From assembly GCA_003339415.1 (NCBI GenBank), contig PDHQ01000004.1, positions 246,207 through 310,206 of the forward strand: 64,000 bases of DNA, read 5' to 3'. The DNA comes from Ophiocordyceps camponoti-saundersi (nom. inval.) (Eukaryota > Ascomycota > Sordariomycetes > Hypocreales > Ophiocordycipitaceae). Shown here one piece after another: positions 53,510 to 64,000 of the stretch (positions are counted from its first letter, which is position 1; every line of letters begins with the position of its first letter). The notes beneath the pieces are model-generated. The model saw only the letters and a list, made by a program, of their open reading frames with translations, was not told the origin of the DNA and did no database searches. The position numbers and the translations under genes were made by a program.

Positions 53510-54796
53510 TTAGACCTGTTCATCCCGCTGCCCCATCTTCAGATCCAGGCTGAAAGCGCCGGTATCTATGCGACGAAGCTCCAGGTCAAAGGCATCGTCG
53601 ACACGGTTCTGCAGCCCAGTCTGCGCGGTCTCGCAAGGCGAAGCCGAACTGTTGGAAAGACTCGGCTTTCCAAAGCTTCCGAGGCCGGCGCGGAATCGTT
53701 GGCTGGCAGAGGAGGCGCTTTCGGGAACGGCAGTCTGGTCGGTGTAGCGGGGGATGGTGGGAAATGTGCCCGCTCGCTGAGCTGCCAGAGTGCCGATGGG
53801 GAGGATGATGGCGACGGAGGAGTTGGTTATGAAGGCTGGCTCGAAGTTGCGAAAGTGACCCCATTCAAGGCCGGCGAAGACGACTAGATAGACGGTCAGT
53901 TAACGGGGAGACAATTCAAAGGGGTAGAGGCGAGAGGATAGGGGAGGGGAGAGAAAAGGTTAGAAAATACCTGGAATAACCATGAGAAGTCCATTGGTCA
54001 TAACAAGGACCTCCATGGAGCTCAGCTTCCGGGCTTTTGGCAGAAGACCACGGTTCGATACAAGGTGAATAACAAGCTTGACGTTGAAGACGAGGCAGAA
54101 CCAGAAGATGCTGACGGTGTTGGCGATGAGAGTAGACGTCATGATCCAGGACAGAGACGAGCGAGGGTATCCCAACAAGTCGGCACGGCTGAGCATGACA
54201 GCAAAGATGACACGCAAAGTGACGAGAACAACGGCGACGAAAGCCGAGGCAACGATCAAAGCCTTCCTCACCAACGCCGGCCAAAGCGTCACCATGGTCC
54301 ATGCCTGATTCATAAGCGCGGCTTCGACGGCAATGTTGACGAACATGGTGACGACGTGACTGGCCACCGTCTTGTAAAGGATCTGACGCGACATGGCCGA
54401 GTAGTCGTTTGCCCACCAGACGTAAAAGTGGACGGGGGGACCGAAGGCGTCGGAACACTGGAAGCCGCCTCGGGCGAGGACCATGACGAGGGCGATGATC
54501 TGAAGGATGGCCATCGTACGTCGGAGTTTGGCGGCCGGCGTGAGGATGAGAAGGGCCGCTAGAGTGATGATGCAGGCTCCTACTTGGGCGCCGGCGCTGA
54601 TGGCCATGCTGGCCGTCTCATCGCTGAAGTTATCAACGGCTGTGAGGGGCACGCCGATGATGGTCTTGCCGTCTGCGCCGTAGAAGCCGACGGTTTGCGT
54701 CCAGGGATCGAAACCGGGCGTTGGCTTGGAGGGGAGCTCGGATATGATGCTTGCCGGGTCGGAGGGGATGTAGGTGCCGGAGGGGATGTAGGTCAT
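53510..54796 (-). CDS. STE2: Ste2-type alpha-pheromone receptor (seven-helix GPCR)
   Basis: Two exons, 54796-53971 and 53883-53510, with an 87-nt intron, give 399 residues. The extracellular N-terminus contains FDPWTQTVGFYGADGKT, the typical Ste2 entry sequence. Seven hydrophobic helices follow: AGAQVGACIITLAALLIL, MAILQIIALVMVLARG, VVTMFVNIAVEAALM, LIVASAFVAVVLVTLRVIF, TLIANTVSIFWFCLVFNVKL, MEVLVMTNGLLMVIP and AFITNSSVAIILPIGTLAAQ. The Pro in helix 6 (MVIP) and the LPIGTLAAQR end of helix 7 fit the fungal D-class. The C-terminal tail is Ser-rich for phosphorylation. By family knowledge it binds the peptide alpha pheromone and signals through a G-protein to the mating MAP-kinase cascade at the plasma membrane. 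Sequence is more diverged than in model species, so helices 2 to 5 were judged by pattern. Confidence 0.82.
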
Positions 54797-54864
54797 TGTG
54801 CTTTTTGTTTGCCCTCTTAGCCTCTTTCTTTTTGAAGAGAGTCTGTCTAGTGAAGATTGACGAT

Positions 54865-54905
<41 letters not shown>

Positions 54906-55000
54906 GGGGGGGGAAAGGGGGGACGGGGAAGAGGCCGACGTAAGCTACGGCGGAAGCTGAATTTTGACCAACAAAACCAGGAGGGGCGNNNNNNNNGGGT

Positions 55001-55057
<57 letters not shown>

Positions 55058-56308
55058 AGGTGATGGAGGTTGAGATGAAGATGTGAAAGTCGTATAAGGT
55101 GGTGAAATTGGTTCGGTGAACGAGGGATGAAGGAGACGAAGAGGAGAAAGATGCTTCAACAGATTGTATCAGCAAGAAGATATCAGAGACGGAGGAGAAA
55201 GAAGAGCTTCAGAACGAAGAGAGAAGAGAATAATAGCAAGGACTGGGAGGGGGGTGGCAAAGAACCATTCGACATGCCATTATTACACACGCACACACAC
55301 ACAGCTGTGCATGAGACACTTCATCCGCCGCCATACAATACAGGGAAACAAGCAGAAGAGTACAATACGTACGATATGCTGAGAACCGATTGTTCCACAG
55401 GGCAATCAAATCAAATCGATCATCCCGCCAGTCTGTAGGTCAAGCCCGTTCGGGCAAAGGGGGGGTTTTCTTTACCATCAACGGCTCAGGGGAAATCGAT
55501 GATGATGGAAGTGAAGAAACGGAGAGGGAACAAGACTCTCTCTCTCTCTCTCTTTCGTTAAGATAAGAGGGGAAAAGGGTTTTCTAAATCAGAAGGATAA
55601 GAGAAGGGGCTGGGGATAGACTACACAAGTAGATGAGAGAGGTGACAATCGTAGAAGAGGCACGTTACAGCAACGTCAAGCACCGACCAGTTTGCAATCC
55701 CCTCTTCCTTCAGTCCCCTCCTCTTCACTTCATCTCCTGTTCCCACCCCTCCCTCCTCTTCACTAAAGAAAAAAGGGGGGGGAAGCACGGCATTTCCTTT
55801 CTTTTCTCTTCACAATTATCCAACGGGACGCTAAAGACCGCTGAAGAGCTGAAAAGCAACAGAGACCGGGTTACTCGTATTATTCACATTCTCTCACACA
55901 CCGGCGCATATACACGGCCGGTTTCAACGCCTCCGGGTCAGTGGCCGCGATTCCCTTGCTATTGTTCGTGTGGGGCCGTGGCGCCGGCCTTGATATTGTT
56001 CGTAAGACACGGAGGGTGGACGGACCTCGGGAGGCGCTGCGAGTAACAGGTGTCAGACGAACAGGGGAGAGAGAGAGAGAGAGAGAGAGAGACAACAAGG
56101 ACGGTTGGGAATGACGGACTGATTCGGAGACACAGACATGGTCACGAAAAAAAACAGAGTAGACCCAACAGGCAACAACAAGACGACTTCCTATGTAGTA
56201 GTAGTGTGTGAAGTGCAACTACTACTATCTACTACTGCCTGGTCTGTGGTAGACTGGTGGTTATGGTGGTGGTAGTAGTAGTAGTAGAAGAAGTACAACG
56301 GCGCACGC
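54797..56308. other. STE2 upstream region and VPS23 3' flank
   Basis: About 1.5 kb with the G homopolymers, an (AC)-type stretch near 55288-55302, CT repeats near 55538-55554, a (GA) array near 56070-56092 and TAG/GTA triplet stretches near 56199-56290. No coding gene seen. Confidence 0.5.
54865..55056. repeat. long G homopolymers (40 and 56 G) flanking an 8-N assembly gap
   Basis: G runs at 54865-54904 and 55001-55056, with N at 54989-54996. They begin 69 nt upstream of the STE2 start codon, so the STE2 leader or core promoter would be C-homopolymeric on its own strand. Run lengths near the gap are unlikely to be accurate. Confidence 0.85.
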
Positions 56309-57975
56309 CTAAATATGCGCGTACATGCCCATCCCCTCCCCAATCTTCCGCGCCAGAGCCTTCTTAAGATACCACTCCCGAGCCAGCGACCGCGTCGTCT
56401 TCGCAAAGACGGCCGGCGACATGCGTCCCCTCTCGACCGCCCTCCCCAGCATGAAGATGGCGTCGCCCAGCGCCCTCTCCTCCGCCACGAGGTTGTAGAG
56501 CTGGTTGGCCACCACCGTCGGCGCCACCAGAAGCTCGTCCATCTCGGCCGCCGGGTGATTGCGCGAGCCCTCAATCACCCCGTCCGCCTTGTGCAGCGCC
56601 TCGTGCAAGATCTTGGTGTTGGACGTCAGCACCTGTGACAGTTGCGTTAGCTGGCTCGCCTCCGACTGCAGAGCCGCCATCGCCGCTAGCATGGCCCCCC
56701 TCTGCGCCTTGAGACCGGCCATGCTCGACTCGTCCTGTTGCCGGCTCCTCTGCCGCATCGACGCCAGCGTCTCCGCCAGTTGCTGGAGTAGGGCGTCCTT
56801 TTCGGGGTTCGGCGGTATCGGCGGCGCTGCTACCGCCGCCGTGTCTGCCGCTACTTGCGGCTCGTCGAGTATGTTGGGTGGAGCCGCTGCCGCTGTCGGC
56901 GTCGTCCGTTGCGTCGTTGGCGGCTCGCTCCATGTACTCCGGGACTGTGCCATCAATCCGTGCGGCGCGTGAGGAGATGCTACGGTCTGGTGGGCCATCT
57001 GGGGAGCCATCTGAGGAGCCCCCTGGGGAGACGGTACGGGAAGACTTGTGCGCTGATCGACGTATGACTGTGGCCGAATTGCGTGTTCGTGCACCGGTGC
57101 CCCCTGAGCTTCTGGTGGGAGAGGGGGGGCGCTGTCGTATCGTGATGCCGTCGCCGAGAAAGTGTGAGAGTCACTCGGTTGACTATCCTGTGGTTTCGGC
57201 GGCAGCAGAGGCGGCAGCTCGCTCGAGATGCTGTGCCTTGGCTGGTTCGATGCCATCTCGGGCGGTAGAGGCGGCACGGGAGGCGGCGGCGGCGGTGTCG
57301 ACCGCTCGACCTGAACCGGGCGAGGGGCCTGCCGTGAGACGACCGGAGGCTCCTTGGCGAAGACATCGGTGAGAACGGCGAGAAAATCTTCAAGAGTTGA
57401 TTTCTGTCGGCCAAAGGGTGACGAAAGATCAGCTAAAACGGCCCCTTTTCAAGATCGCGGGCGAGGCGACTGACATCCCAAAAGTCGGACCACCTGGCGA
57501 GGTAAGGGTGGTAGACTTGGCCCTGGGGATCGACATGCTGGCCCGGCCGGACAACCATAGATTGAGTAGGCGTGACGTAGACCAGCGGGGGCTCGCGCGG
57601 GTACGCGTGAGGCACCCATATCGACAACGGGAAGCGGTAGGTGCTGCCGCGGAAGACGACGGGGATGGTGCCTGAGAGGTGTAGCAGAAGGGCGCTGGTT
57701 CCGTCGAAGAAGGCTGCGAGGCGTCAGCGCATGACCAGGAGCTTCGGGACTAGGTAGACGGTACTGTGAACGTCGGTGCGAGGTGCGAGGGTCGCGTGAC
57801 GGTTCAAGACGCGAGCGACGTCATTGTAAGTGTGGTTGACATCGTGGTATTCCTGGAAGAAGATGTCATCATCAGCAGAGGTGGGGGAGAGGAGTAAGAG
57901 GTAGAGGGAATAGGGAAAGTTTACACTTGTCAACACGCTGTAGAGCCAGTTAAGGACGTGCTGCTGCACAGGCAT
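56309..57975 (-). CDS. VPS23: ESCRT-I subunit Vps23/TSG101
   Basis: Four exons, 57975-57925, 57852-57765, 57713-57475 and 57403-56309 (introns 72, 51 and 71 nt), give 490 residues. Exons 1 to 3 encode the UEV domain: EYHDVNHTYNDVARVL, TFFDGTSALLLHLSGTIPV, YRFPLSIWVPHAYPREPPLVYV and YHPYLARWSDFWD. UEV folds like an E2 but has no catalytic Cys, as seen here. A Pro-rich linker, a coiled coil (about residues 330 to 410) and the C-terminal steadiness box (LVAEERALGDAIFMLGRAVERG...LAREWYLKKALARKI) follow, as in the family. ESCRT-I binds ubiquitinated cargo on endosomes for multivesicular-body sorting. The second intron donor (GTACCG) is weak but is the only one that restores TDVHTFFDGTSA. Confidence 0.94.
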
Positions 57976-59065
57976 CACGAGGATTGAAGACAGGAGGCCA
58001 GAATCGCAGATCCTTCCCGCGATACGCAGAGTCCGGGGTGAGTAGGTAGCTCTCGGGACGGGGACCAGTGGGGAAACGTTTGGGCTCGGTAAGTAAGGGC
58101 CCCGCTATTCTAGGACGAGGTCGCACACCAGGAGGCTACAGGGTAGATGCTGGTTAAAAAAGCTGCGCCACGGCCCCTCATGACTGTTGTAAAGCTTCGA
58201 AACAGTTTGTCCTGCCTTCATCTTTGGGTCTAGACTCATCCCAGCACGTAAGTAGTTGAGATTCGGTCATGGCCGAGGAATCTTTGTCTGCCTCTGTGTG
58301 TGAGTGTACATACATCACATATTGTTGACAGCATGTATACGACATACATATGATTCGCTCCTTTTCTCCTTGCTGCTTACCACCATCCACGAGCTGGGGA
58401 TAGCTCCGCAACCGGACATCGAGTCCTCCTCGCTCTCTTCTTCCCGAGGCATTGTCGCAAAGCCAACAACACGGGAGCGCTACCCATAAATATGGGAACA
58501 CTAAACTACTGCACTAGCAAGGTCAGAAAGATCCTACATACATACTACGACGTCCAGATACGAATAGACTTATACAATAGCGCCGTCGACGCCATCCCCT
58601 CCCCCCCCGTGGCTATCCTCCTCCGTTACCAGCCTATACCTGTAACCTACCCCCTTCCCTTCCCCTCCTCCCTTGAACATCCATGACTCGTGCTCCATCG
58701 TGCTGAAGAGTGTGCCACTGAACTAGGTCGTAACTAGCGCGTCGTGTGTGCTCCCCGTTCCGGCTTATTCGGCCTCCGCCTACAACTGAAAACCCGAAAC
58801 TCTTTCATGCCACCAACAATTGTTTTCACTCAATCACATTTTCTATCGTTAACACTTTCAGTTGATTCAAAGTAAAAAAATTCAAAGAGGGAAATTAAAG
58901 TCAAAGAAAACACCTCAACCAACTCATTAACGCCCTCCTTCTCCTTGTACATACCTACATGATTGCCTACTTCATAACCCTTTGCCCCCTTCTACTCTCC
59001 CTCTGCCAACGGTTAACTCTCAAACGCTGAGGTCTTTTTTTTCCCCCTCTCTCGTGTGTGGCAAC
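57976..59065. other. divergent promoter region, VPS23 / IDO
   Basis: About 1.1 kb between start codons on opposite strands. AT-rich before the IDO gene (58800-58920) with a T/C-rich stretch at 59030-59050. No gene recognised. Confidence 0.5.
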
Positions 59066-60502
59066 ATGTTGCCGGCCATTCCCATTCTTGAGGATTACGG
59101 TCTATCGGCCACGCATGGCTTTTTACCGGAGACGTCGCCTCTTACGCGACTGCCGGACGTCTATTACGAGCAGTGGGAAGCCGTCGCGGCTAACTTGCAA
59201 GCGCAAATCCTTAGTCGACGGCTTCGTGGCGTCGTCGACGGATTACCCATCTTGTCAACAAGTCGTCTAAAGGGAGAGGATCAATGGCGACGCGCATATT
59301 CGCTGTTGTGCTTCGTCGCACACGCCTACATCTGGGGTGGTGACGTGCCGGCCGACCGGCTGCCGCCTCCGCTCGCCACGCCGCTGCTTGAAGTCGCCGC
59401 TCACCTCGAGGTGCCACCGGTGGCGACGTACGCCGCCTTGTGCCTGTGGAACTTTAAGCCACTCTTCCCAGACGAGCCCATCGACAGCCTGGAGAACCTG
59501 GCGACGGTCAATACCTTCACCGGCTCTACGGATGAGTCATGGTTCTATCTAGTCTCCGTCGTCATCGAGGCCCGTGGCGCTCCCATCTTACGGATAGTCT
59601 TGACGGCCATTGCCGCTGCCCGCCGACGTGATTCAGCCACCGTCGCTAGTTGTCTGCGTGCTTTTGCCGAGCGTCTGGCTGATCTGACGACAATTCTTCA
59701 CCGAATGCACGAGAGATGCGACCCGCCCGTATTCTTTCACCGCATCCGGCCTTTCCTGGCCGGCAGCAAGAATATGGCCGAGGCCGGCCTGCCCCGTGGC
59801 CTCCTTTACGACGACGGCTCGGCCAACCCGACATATCGCCATTACAGTGGCGGTAGCAACGCTCAGAGCAGCCTCATCCAGTTTTTTGACATCGCCCTCG
59901 GAATCCGCCACCGCCCCACCGGCGAGACGGCCGGTGACGACGCCGCACGGGTAACGGACCGAAATAACTTCATTCAGGAGATGCGTCTTTACATGCCGGG
60001 CCCGCACGCTCGCTTCCTCGAAGACGTCTCCCGCATCGCCAATATCCGCGATTACGTGCAAGGCCACCGCGACGACCGCGAGCTCTGTCTGGCCTTTGAC
60101 GCCTGTCTGGCCATGCTCAGCAGCTTCCGCGACACGCACATTGCCATCGTCACCCGATACATCATCACCCCGTCGCGAGAGGCCCGCGCGCAAGGCCGGT
60201 CGCGCGATCCGGTCGCGCGCAAGCGCCTCAACCTTGCCACCGCTCCCGTACAAACCGGTTACAAGGGTACCGGAGGCACAGCTCTCATCCCCTTTCTCAA
60301 GCAGGCTAGAGACGAGACGGGCGAGCCGGCAGTCGAGGAGTGGACCAAGCGCTTCATGCGACGCAAGGCCGGTGGCGGTGATGCTCGCGCTGACATGATG
60401 TTCGGGAGGCCTGAACATACGGACAAGGGTAACGTTGACGTCAAGGGCTTGGCCGGCTCCTGGACAATGGACGATGACGTCGGCGGCATCTGCCTCGTCT
60501 GA
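59066..60502 (+). CDS. BNA2: indoleamine 2,3-dioxygenase (tryptophan catabolism)
   Basis: A single exon gives 478 residues. Conserved IDO elements are visible: LPAIPILEDYGLSATHGFLP at the start, a helical small domain, the substrate-site YSGGSNAQSSLIQFFD, QEMRLYMPGPHARFLEDV, and the haem-proximal motif FRDTHIAIVTRYI with His358. The GTGGTALIPFLKQARDET segment near the C-terminus is the loop that covers the active site. IDO opens the indole ring of L-tryptophan to N-formylkynurenine with haem and O2, the first step of the kynurenine route to NAD in fungi; it acts in the cytosol. Start 59066 was chosen because it gives the family N-terminus; an in-frame codon at 58982 adds a non-conserved stretch. 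Fungi often have several IDO paralogues, so which one this is cannot be stated. Confidence 0.95.
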   Translation: MLPAIPILEDYGLSATHGFLPETSPLTRLPDVYYEQWEAVAANLQAQILSRRLRGVVDGLPILSTSRLKGEDQWRRAYSLLCFVAHAYIWGGDVPADRLPPPLATPLLEVAAHLEVPPVATYAALCLWNFKPLFPDEPIDSLENLATVNTFTGSTDESWFYLVSVVIEARGAPILRIVLTAIAAARRRDSATVASCLRAFAERLADLTTILHRMHERCDPPVFFHRIRPFLAGSKNMAEAGLPRGLLYDDGSANPTYRHYSGGSNAQSSLIQFFDIALGIRHRPTGETAGDDAARVTDRNNFIQEMRLYMPGPHARFLEDVSRIANIRDYVQGHRDDRELCLAFDACLAMLSSFRDTHIAIVTRYIITPSREARAQGRSRDPVARKRLNLATAPVQTGYKGTGGTALIPFLKQARDETGEPAVEEWTKRFMRRKAGGGDARADMMFGRPEHTDKGNVDVKGLAGSWTMDDDVGGICLV

Positions 60503-61820
60503 GCAGGCAAAGTCCCCTTTTTTCTTCTTGATTTCTACAGAATCTCTCCCCTTCACTCCGCATCTTGGCTCTGAAAGACACGTGTTATCATCACGCACCG
60601 CGTTTCGACGCCAGCCGGACGATGCAATCAGTCATGTCGTGTCGAGACACTGATCTCCACACCACAAGCGTCCAACGACGACCAACACAATGGGGAAGCA
60701 ACAGTTGGTTTGCTCCCCGACATCGACTTCGCGTTCGAGAAAAAAAAAGGTCTTGATTTGGCGACTGCAGGCAGGGTTCAAGACATGCATGACGTGCAGG
60801 TCCGCTGCCAGTGAAGAGGCCGGTCGCAGGCTAAGTTATTAGATGCTGCCAGGATGCATGCTCATATGTACCTAAAGAATTCGATCAAGGATAGAAGTTC
60901 TACGGATAGACTACGGAGTATGTAGACAGCCTCTGTTATTCGTACACGCCTACATGGATGTTAGGCACGTACCAGGTAGGCATGTTTGAGCATCGCTGCT
61001 GTTTCTAGGATTTGTGATGACTCTCCTCTCCTTTAGCTATTCTAATGTGCACGCGTAACACAAGATACGATCGCGGTTGTGCGCTGGAGGGATCCCATGG
61101 CTCAACCTGTAAGCAACACCTAGCTGAGTAGCCTTCCGTAAGTATCTGTAGTCCTGAACAAATCAGGATTTCCTTTATCTACAAGCTCACACACTTTCAC
61201 ACTGCAACACGTCATTCTCGACCGGTTCCTTACCGAGGCAAGCAGTTCTAAGATGATACGTCAGTGAACACTGATTGTGATAACTCACATGGGTGCAGCC
61301 TTGCAGGCAATGCTGCATAAAGCTCCGCGCAGCTTATGTCAGCAGACTTGAGAGCCACACAGCTAAGAAGCCCCACCATCTTTGGACTGGAACCGCTTAC
61401 CTGAAGGCTTTCGCGGCTCTGCAGGGCAACAAGTCTTCCTCAGGCACCTCTCGACAGACACCTCCCGAAATCCTCGACTCCTCGACCCTGCCTCTGACAG
61501 CGTATAATCAGAGGACGACGACGCCGCTTCCCATCGAAAAACCAGGTCTTTCGGTCACCGATAGATCGTCGCTCGCTGTCTGGGTTGCGCCCGTCGATGC
61601 CGCTGTCGCCAGCTTCGGGTGACGGGCCGCTCAGCCAGCCACCGAACCGGTCAGAACATCGCTTGTAGCCGCAAAATATCGTGAGAAACGCCGCTGTTCG
61701 TTCAAGAGACTGCTGTAGTCGCATAATCAGCCCTTTGACGGTGCTAAAACCACACATAAAGTTCGCCACTCATCCTCTCGTCGATCGTCGCCGGGCCTTC
61801 TGCCCTGCACAATTTCCACC
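60503..61820. other. intergenic region, IDO / RPB2
   Basis: About 1.3 kb holding the IDO 3' UTR and RPB2 promoter. A CCAGGTAGGC motif lies near 60970. No TATA box, tRNA or gene recognised. Confidence 0.45.
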
Positions 61821-64000
61821 ATGGCCGACTACGAGGATGAATACGATTATGACAACTACGCTGAAGAGGAAGAAGAGGGAATCACCCCCGAAGACTGCTG
61901 GACCGTCATTTCTTCCTTCTTCGAGACTAAGGGCCTCGTCTCCCAACAGACAGACTCGTTTGACGAGTTTACGCAAACGACGATTCAGGATCTGGTCAAC
62001 GAGTACTCGACAATCACCCTCGACCAGCCGAATCCTCCTTCGCCTCCCGGCATGAAGATCGCCTTGCGCCGCTACGAAATCAAGTTCGGCACCGTCATGG
62101 TTTCGCGCCCGACCATTTCGGAAACAGATGGTACCGTCACCTCGCTTCTGCCGTACGAATGTCGCGACCGAAATTTGACATATGCGAGCCCTCTGTACAT
62201 CAACATCACAAAAAAGGTTTCTGCCGCTATTGAAAAGGAGGTTCCTCTACATGAGATGGACGAAGCCCAACAGGAGGAGTATGCCCGCACCGGCGAGCAC
62301 CCCACTAAACTCATCTGGGAGCAGGAAGAGAGCGGCGAAGACGAGGATTCGTCAAAGCCTGCCGATTGGAAGAACATGGTTTTCGTGGGCAAACTCCCCA
62401 TCATGGTCAAGTCCAAGATTTGCCATCTCAGCCGTGAGACGGATGAAAATCTGTTCCTCGTCAACGAGTGCCCCTATGACCAAGGCGGCTACTTCGTCAT
62501 CAACGGAAGCGAAAAGGTCTTGATCGCCCAGGAGCGTTCGGCCGCCAACATCGTTCAGGTCTTTAAAAAGGCTCAGCCTAGTCCGTACAACTACACGGCC
62601 GAGATCAGGAGTGCCCTGGAGAAGGGGTCTCGCCTCATTTCCAGTCTCATGCTGAAGCTTTACGGCAAGGGAGATTCTGCCCGCGGTGGCTTCGGGCAGA
62701 CCATACACACAACGCTACCTTTCGTCAAGTCGGATTTACCCGTCGCCATCGTTTTTCGCGCTCTTGGTGTCGTCTCGGACGAGGACATTCTCAACCACAT
62801 CTGCTACGATCGTAAGGACAGCCAGATGCTGGAGATGCTGCGCCCCTGTATCGAGGAGGCCTTTTGCGTGCAGGACCGGGAGGTAGCCCTCGACTTCATC
62901 GGGAAGCGCGGTAACCGAGACCAGGCTGGCCTGGGTCGCGAGAAGCGAGTTCGCGTGGCCAAGGACATTCTTCAAAAGGAGACGCTTCCTCACATCTCCC
63001 AGACCGAGGGCAGCGAGACGCGTAAAGCCTTCTTCCTCGGCTACATGGTCCACAAGCTACTGCAGTGCGCTCTGGGACGACGCGAGCCCGACGACCGGGA
63101 TCATTTCGGCAAGAAGCGGCTTGACTTGGCTGGCCCCTTACTGGCTAAGCTGTTCCGCGGTATCGTGCGTCGGATGAATACTGAATTGTCAGGCTATCTT
63201 AGACGCTGCGTTGAAGGTAACAGACACTTCAACTTGGCGGTGGGCATCAAGCCCGGAACGCTTTCCAACGGACTCAAGTACTCGCTCGCCACGGGCAACT
63301 GGGGTGATCAAAAGAAGGCTGCGAGCTCGACTGCTGGCGTATCCCAGGTGCTGAACCGATACACGTTTGCCTCTACGCTGTCGCATCTGCGACGTACCAA
63401 CACGCCCATCGGCCGCGACGGAAAGCTGGCCAAGCCGCGACAACTCCACAACACCCATTGGGGTCTCGTCTGTCCCGCCGAGACGCCCGAGGGACAGGCC
63501 TGCGGCCTCGTCAAAAACCTGTCGCTCATGTGCTACGTCAGCGTCGGCTCGCCCTCGGAGCCCCTGATAGAGTTCATGATCAATCGCGGTATGGAGGTGG
63601 TGGAGGAGTACGAACCCCTGCGATACCCGCATGCTACCAAGATTTTCGTCAACGGAGTCTGGGTCGGCGTGCATCAGGACCCCAAGCATCTGGTTAATCA
63701 GGTGCTGGACACGCGACGCAAGTCGTATCTACAGTTCGAAGTGTCCCTCATCAGAGAAATCAGAGATCAGGAGTTTAAGATTTTCTCGGATGCCGGACGT
63801 GTCATGAGACCAGTCTTCACTGTCCAGCAAGAAGATGATGCGGAAACGGGCCTCGAGAAGGGGCATTTGGTGCTCACCAAGGACCTGGTCAATAGGCTCG
63901 CCAAGGAGCAGGCGGAGCCTCCCGAGGATCCGTCGACCAAGATCGGCTGGGAGGGTCTCATCCGCGCCGGCGCGGTCGAATACCTAGATGCCGAGGAGGA
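61821..64000 (+). CDS. RPB2: RNA polymerase II second-largest subunit Rpb2, 3' end beyond window
   Basis: Open from 61821 to the window edge (726 codons) with no intron. The start [20 protein letters not shown] is acidic as in fungal Rpb2. Conserved blocks follow in order: [12 protein letters not shown] (protrusion), [76 protein letters not shown] and [28 protein letters not shown] (fork region). Rpb2 forms much of the Pol II active-centre cleft in the nucleus. This region is a widely used fungal phylogenetic marker, so it could place the species. The hybrid-binding and clamp domains lie to the right of the window. Confidence 0.98.
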   Translation, partial: MADYEDEYDYDNYAEEEEEGITPEDCWTVISSFFETKGLVSQQTDSFDEFTQTTIQDLVNEYSTITLDQPNPPSPPGMKIALRRYEIKFGTVMVSRPTISETDGTVTSLLPYECRDRNLTYASPLYINITKKVSAAIEKEVPLHEMDEAQQEEYARTGEHPTKLIWEQEESGEDEDSSKPADWKNMVFVGKLPIMVKSKICHLSRETDENLFLVNECPYDQGGYFVINGSEKVLIAQERSAANIVQVFKKAQPSPYNYTAEIRSALEKGSRLISSLMLKLYGKGDSARGGFGQTIHTTLPFVKSDLPVAIVFRALGVVSDEDILNHICYDRKDSQMLEMLRPCIEEAFCVQDREVALDFIGKRGNRDQAGLGREKRVRVAKDILQKETLPHISQTEGSETRKAFFLGYMVHKLLQCALGRREPDDRDHFGKKRLDLAGPLLAKLFRGIVRRMNTELSGYLRRCVEGNRHFNLAVGIKPGTLSNGLKYSLATGNWGDQKKAASSTAGVSQVLNRYTFASTLSHLRRTNTPIGRDGKLAKPRQLHNTHWGLVCPAETPEGQACGLVKNLSLMCYVSVGSPSEPLIEFMINRGMEVVEEYEPLRYPHATKIFVNGVWVGVHQDPKHLVNQVLDTRRKSYLQFEVSLIREIRDQEFKIFSDAGRVMRPVFTVQQEDDAETGLEKGHLVLTKDLVNRLAKEQAEPPEDPSTKIGWEGLIRAGAVEYLDAEE

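Noticed and set aside
54797..55159. An N-terminal extension of Ste2 through poly-Pro and undetermined bases
   Set aside because: It translates homopolymeric C (on the coding strand) and an assembly gap; the family start is at 54796.
1..64000. Secondary-metabolite cluster, transposon, tRNA or CRISPR
   Set aside because: No synthase, transposase, reverse transcriptase, terminal repeats, tRNA-like cloverleaf or spacer array was recognised on reading both strands.

Overview
The window is nuclear DNA of a filamentous ascomycete (Pezizomycotina, most likely Sordariomycetes and perhaps Hypocreales). The evidence is short GT-AG introns (51 to 124 nt) with CTAAC or CTGAC-like branch points, GC-rich exons, pyrimidine-rich leaders, and a fungal gene set that includes a SomA/Flo8-type LisH regulator, a Ste2-type pheromone receptor, fungal indoleamine 2,3-dioxygenase, Gis2 and Tom6. 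Exon borders were placed by hand from reading frame, splice consensus and remembered family conservation. No alignment or search was run, and no transcript data were available.

Layout. 1-9.4 kb: a patatin-like protein (-, cut by the left edge), a caspase-fold plus C2H2 zinc-finger protein (+), and a secreted GH31 alpha-glucosidase (-). 10-25.4 kb: a coiled-coil protein (+), a UBR7-like N-recognin (-) divergent from MCM2 (+), the zinc-knuckle protein Gis2 (-), a two-helix membrane protein (-), and a U5 snRNP 40K-type WD40 protein (-) divergent from the TRAPP subunit Bet3 (+). 27.9-36.8 kb: the SomA-like regulator (+), a secreted S10 carboxypeptidase (-), and a single-pass membrane protein (-). 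37.7-47.5 kb: one intronless 9.7 kb gene (-) for a predicted GPI-anchored surface protein of about 3,240 residues, mostly Gly/Pro/Tyr/Asn repeats. 49-53.3 kb: a small secreted cysteine protein (+), an acidic hypothetical (-), Tom6 (+), and a disordered protein whose model is unresolved (+). 53.5-64 kb: Ste2 (-) with homopolymeric G and an assembly gap just upstream, ESCRT-I Vps23 (-), IDO (+), and the 5' part of RPB2 (+, runs off the right edge).

Most genes are housekeeping and unrelated in function; this is not a biosynthetic cluster or a mobile island. The most unusual locus is the giant repeat protein: a secreted N-terminal cysteine region, a second unrecognised globular region, a His-rich linker, five families of Tyr-Gly-Pro repeats with spaced N-glycosylation sequons, a Cys cluster and a GPI tail. 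Other notable points are a 9-nt microexon in BET3, a GC-AG intron inside a zinc knuckle of GIS2, MluI cell-cycle boxes between UBR7 and MCM2, a Ser-to-Gly change at the patatin nucleophile, a probable frame disruption at the end of the U5-40K gene, and scattered CCTACCTAGG-type motifs in intergenic DNA. No tRNA, rRNA, transposon or CRISPR array was recognised.
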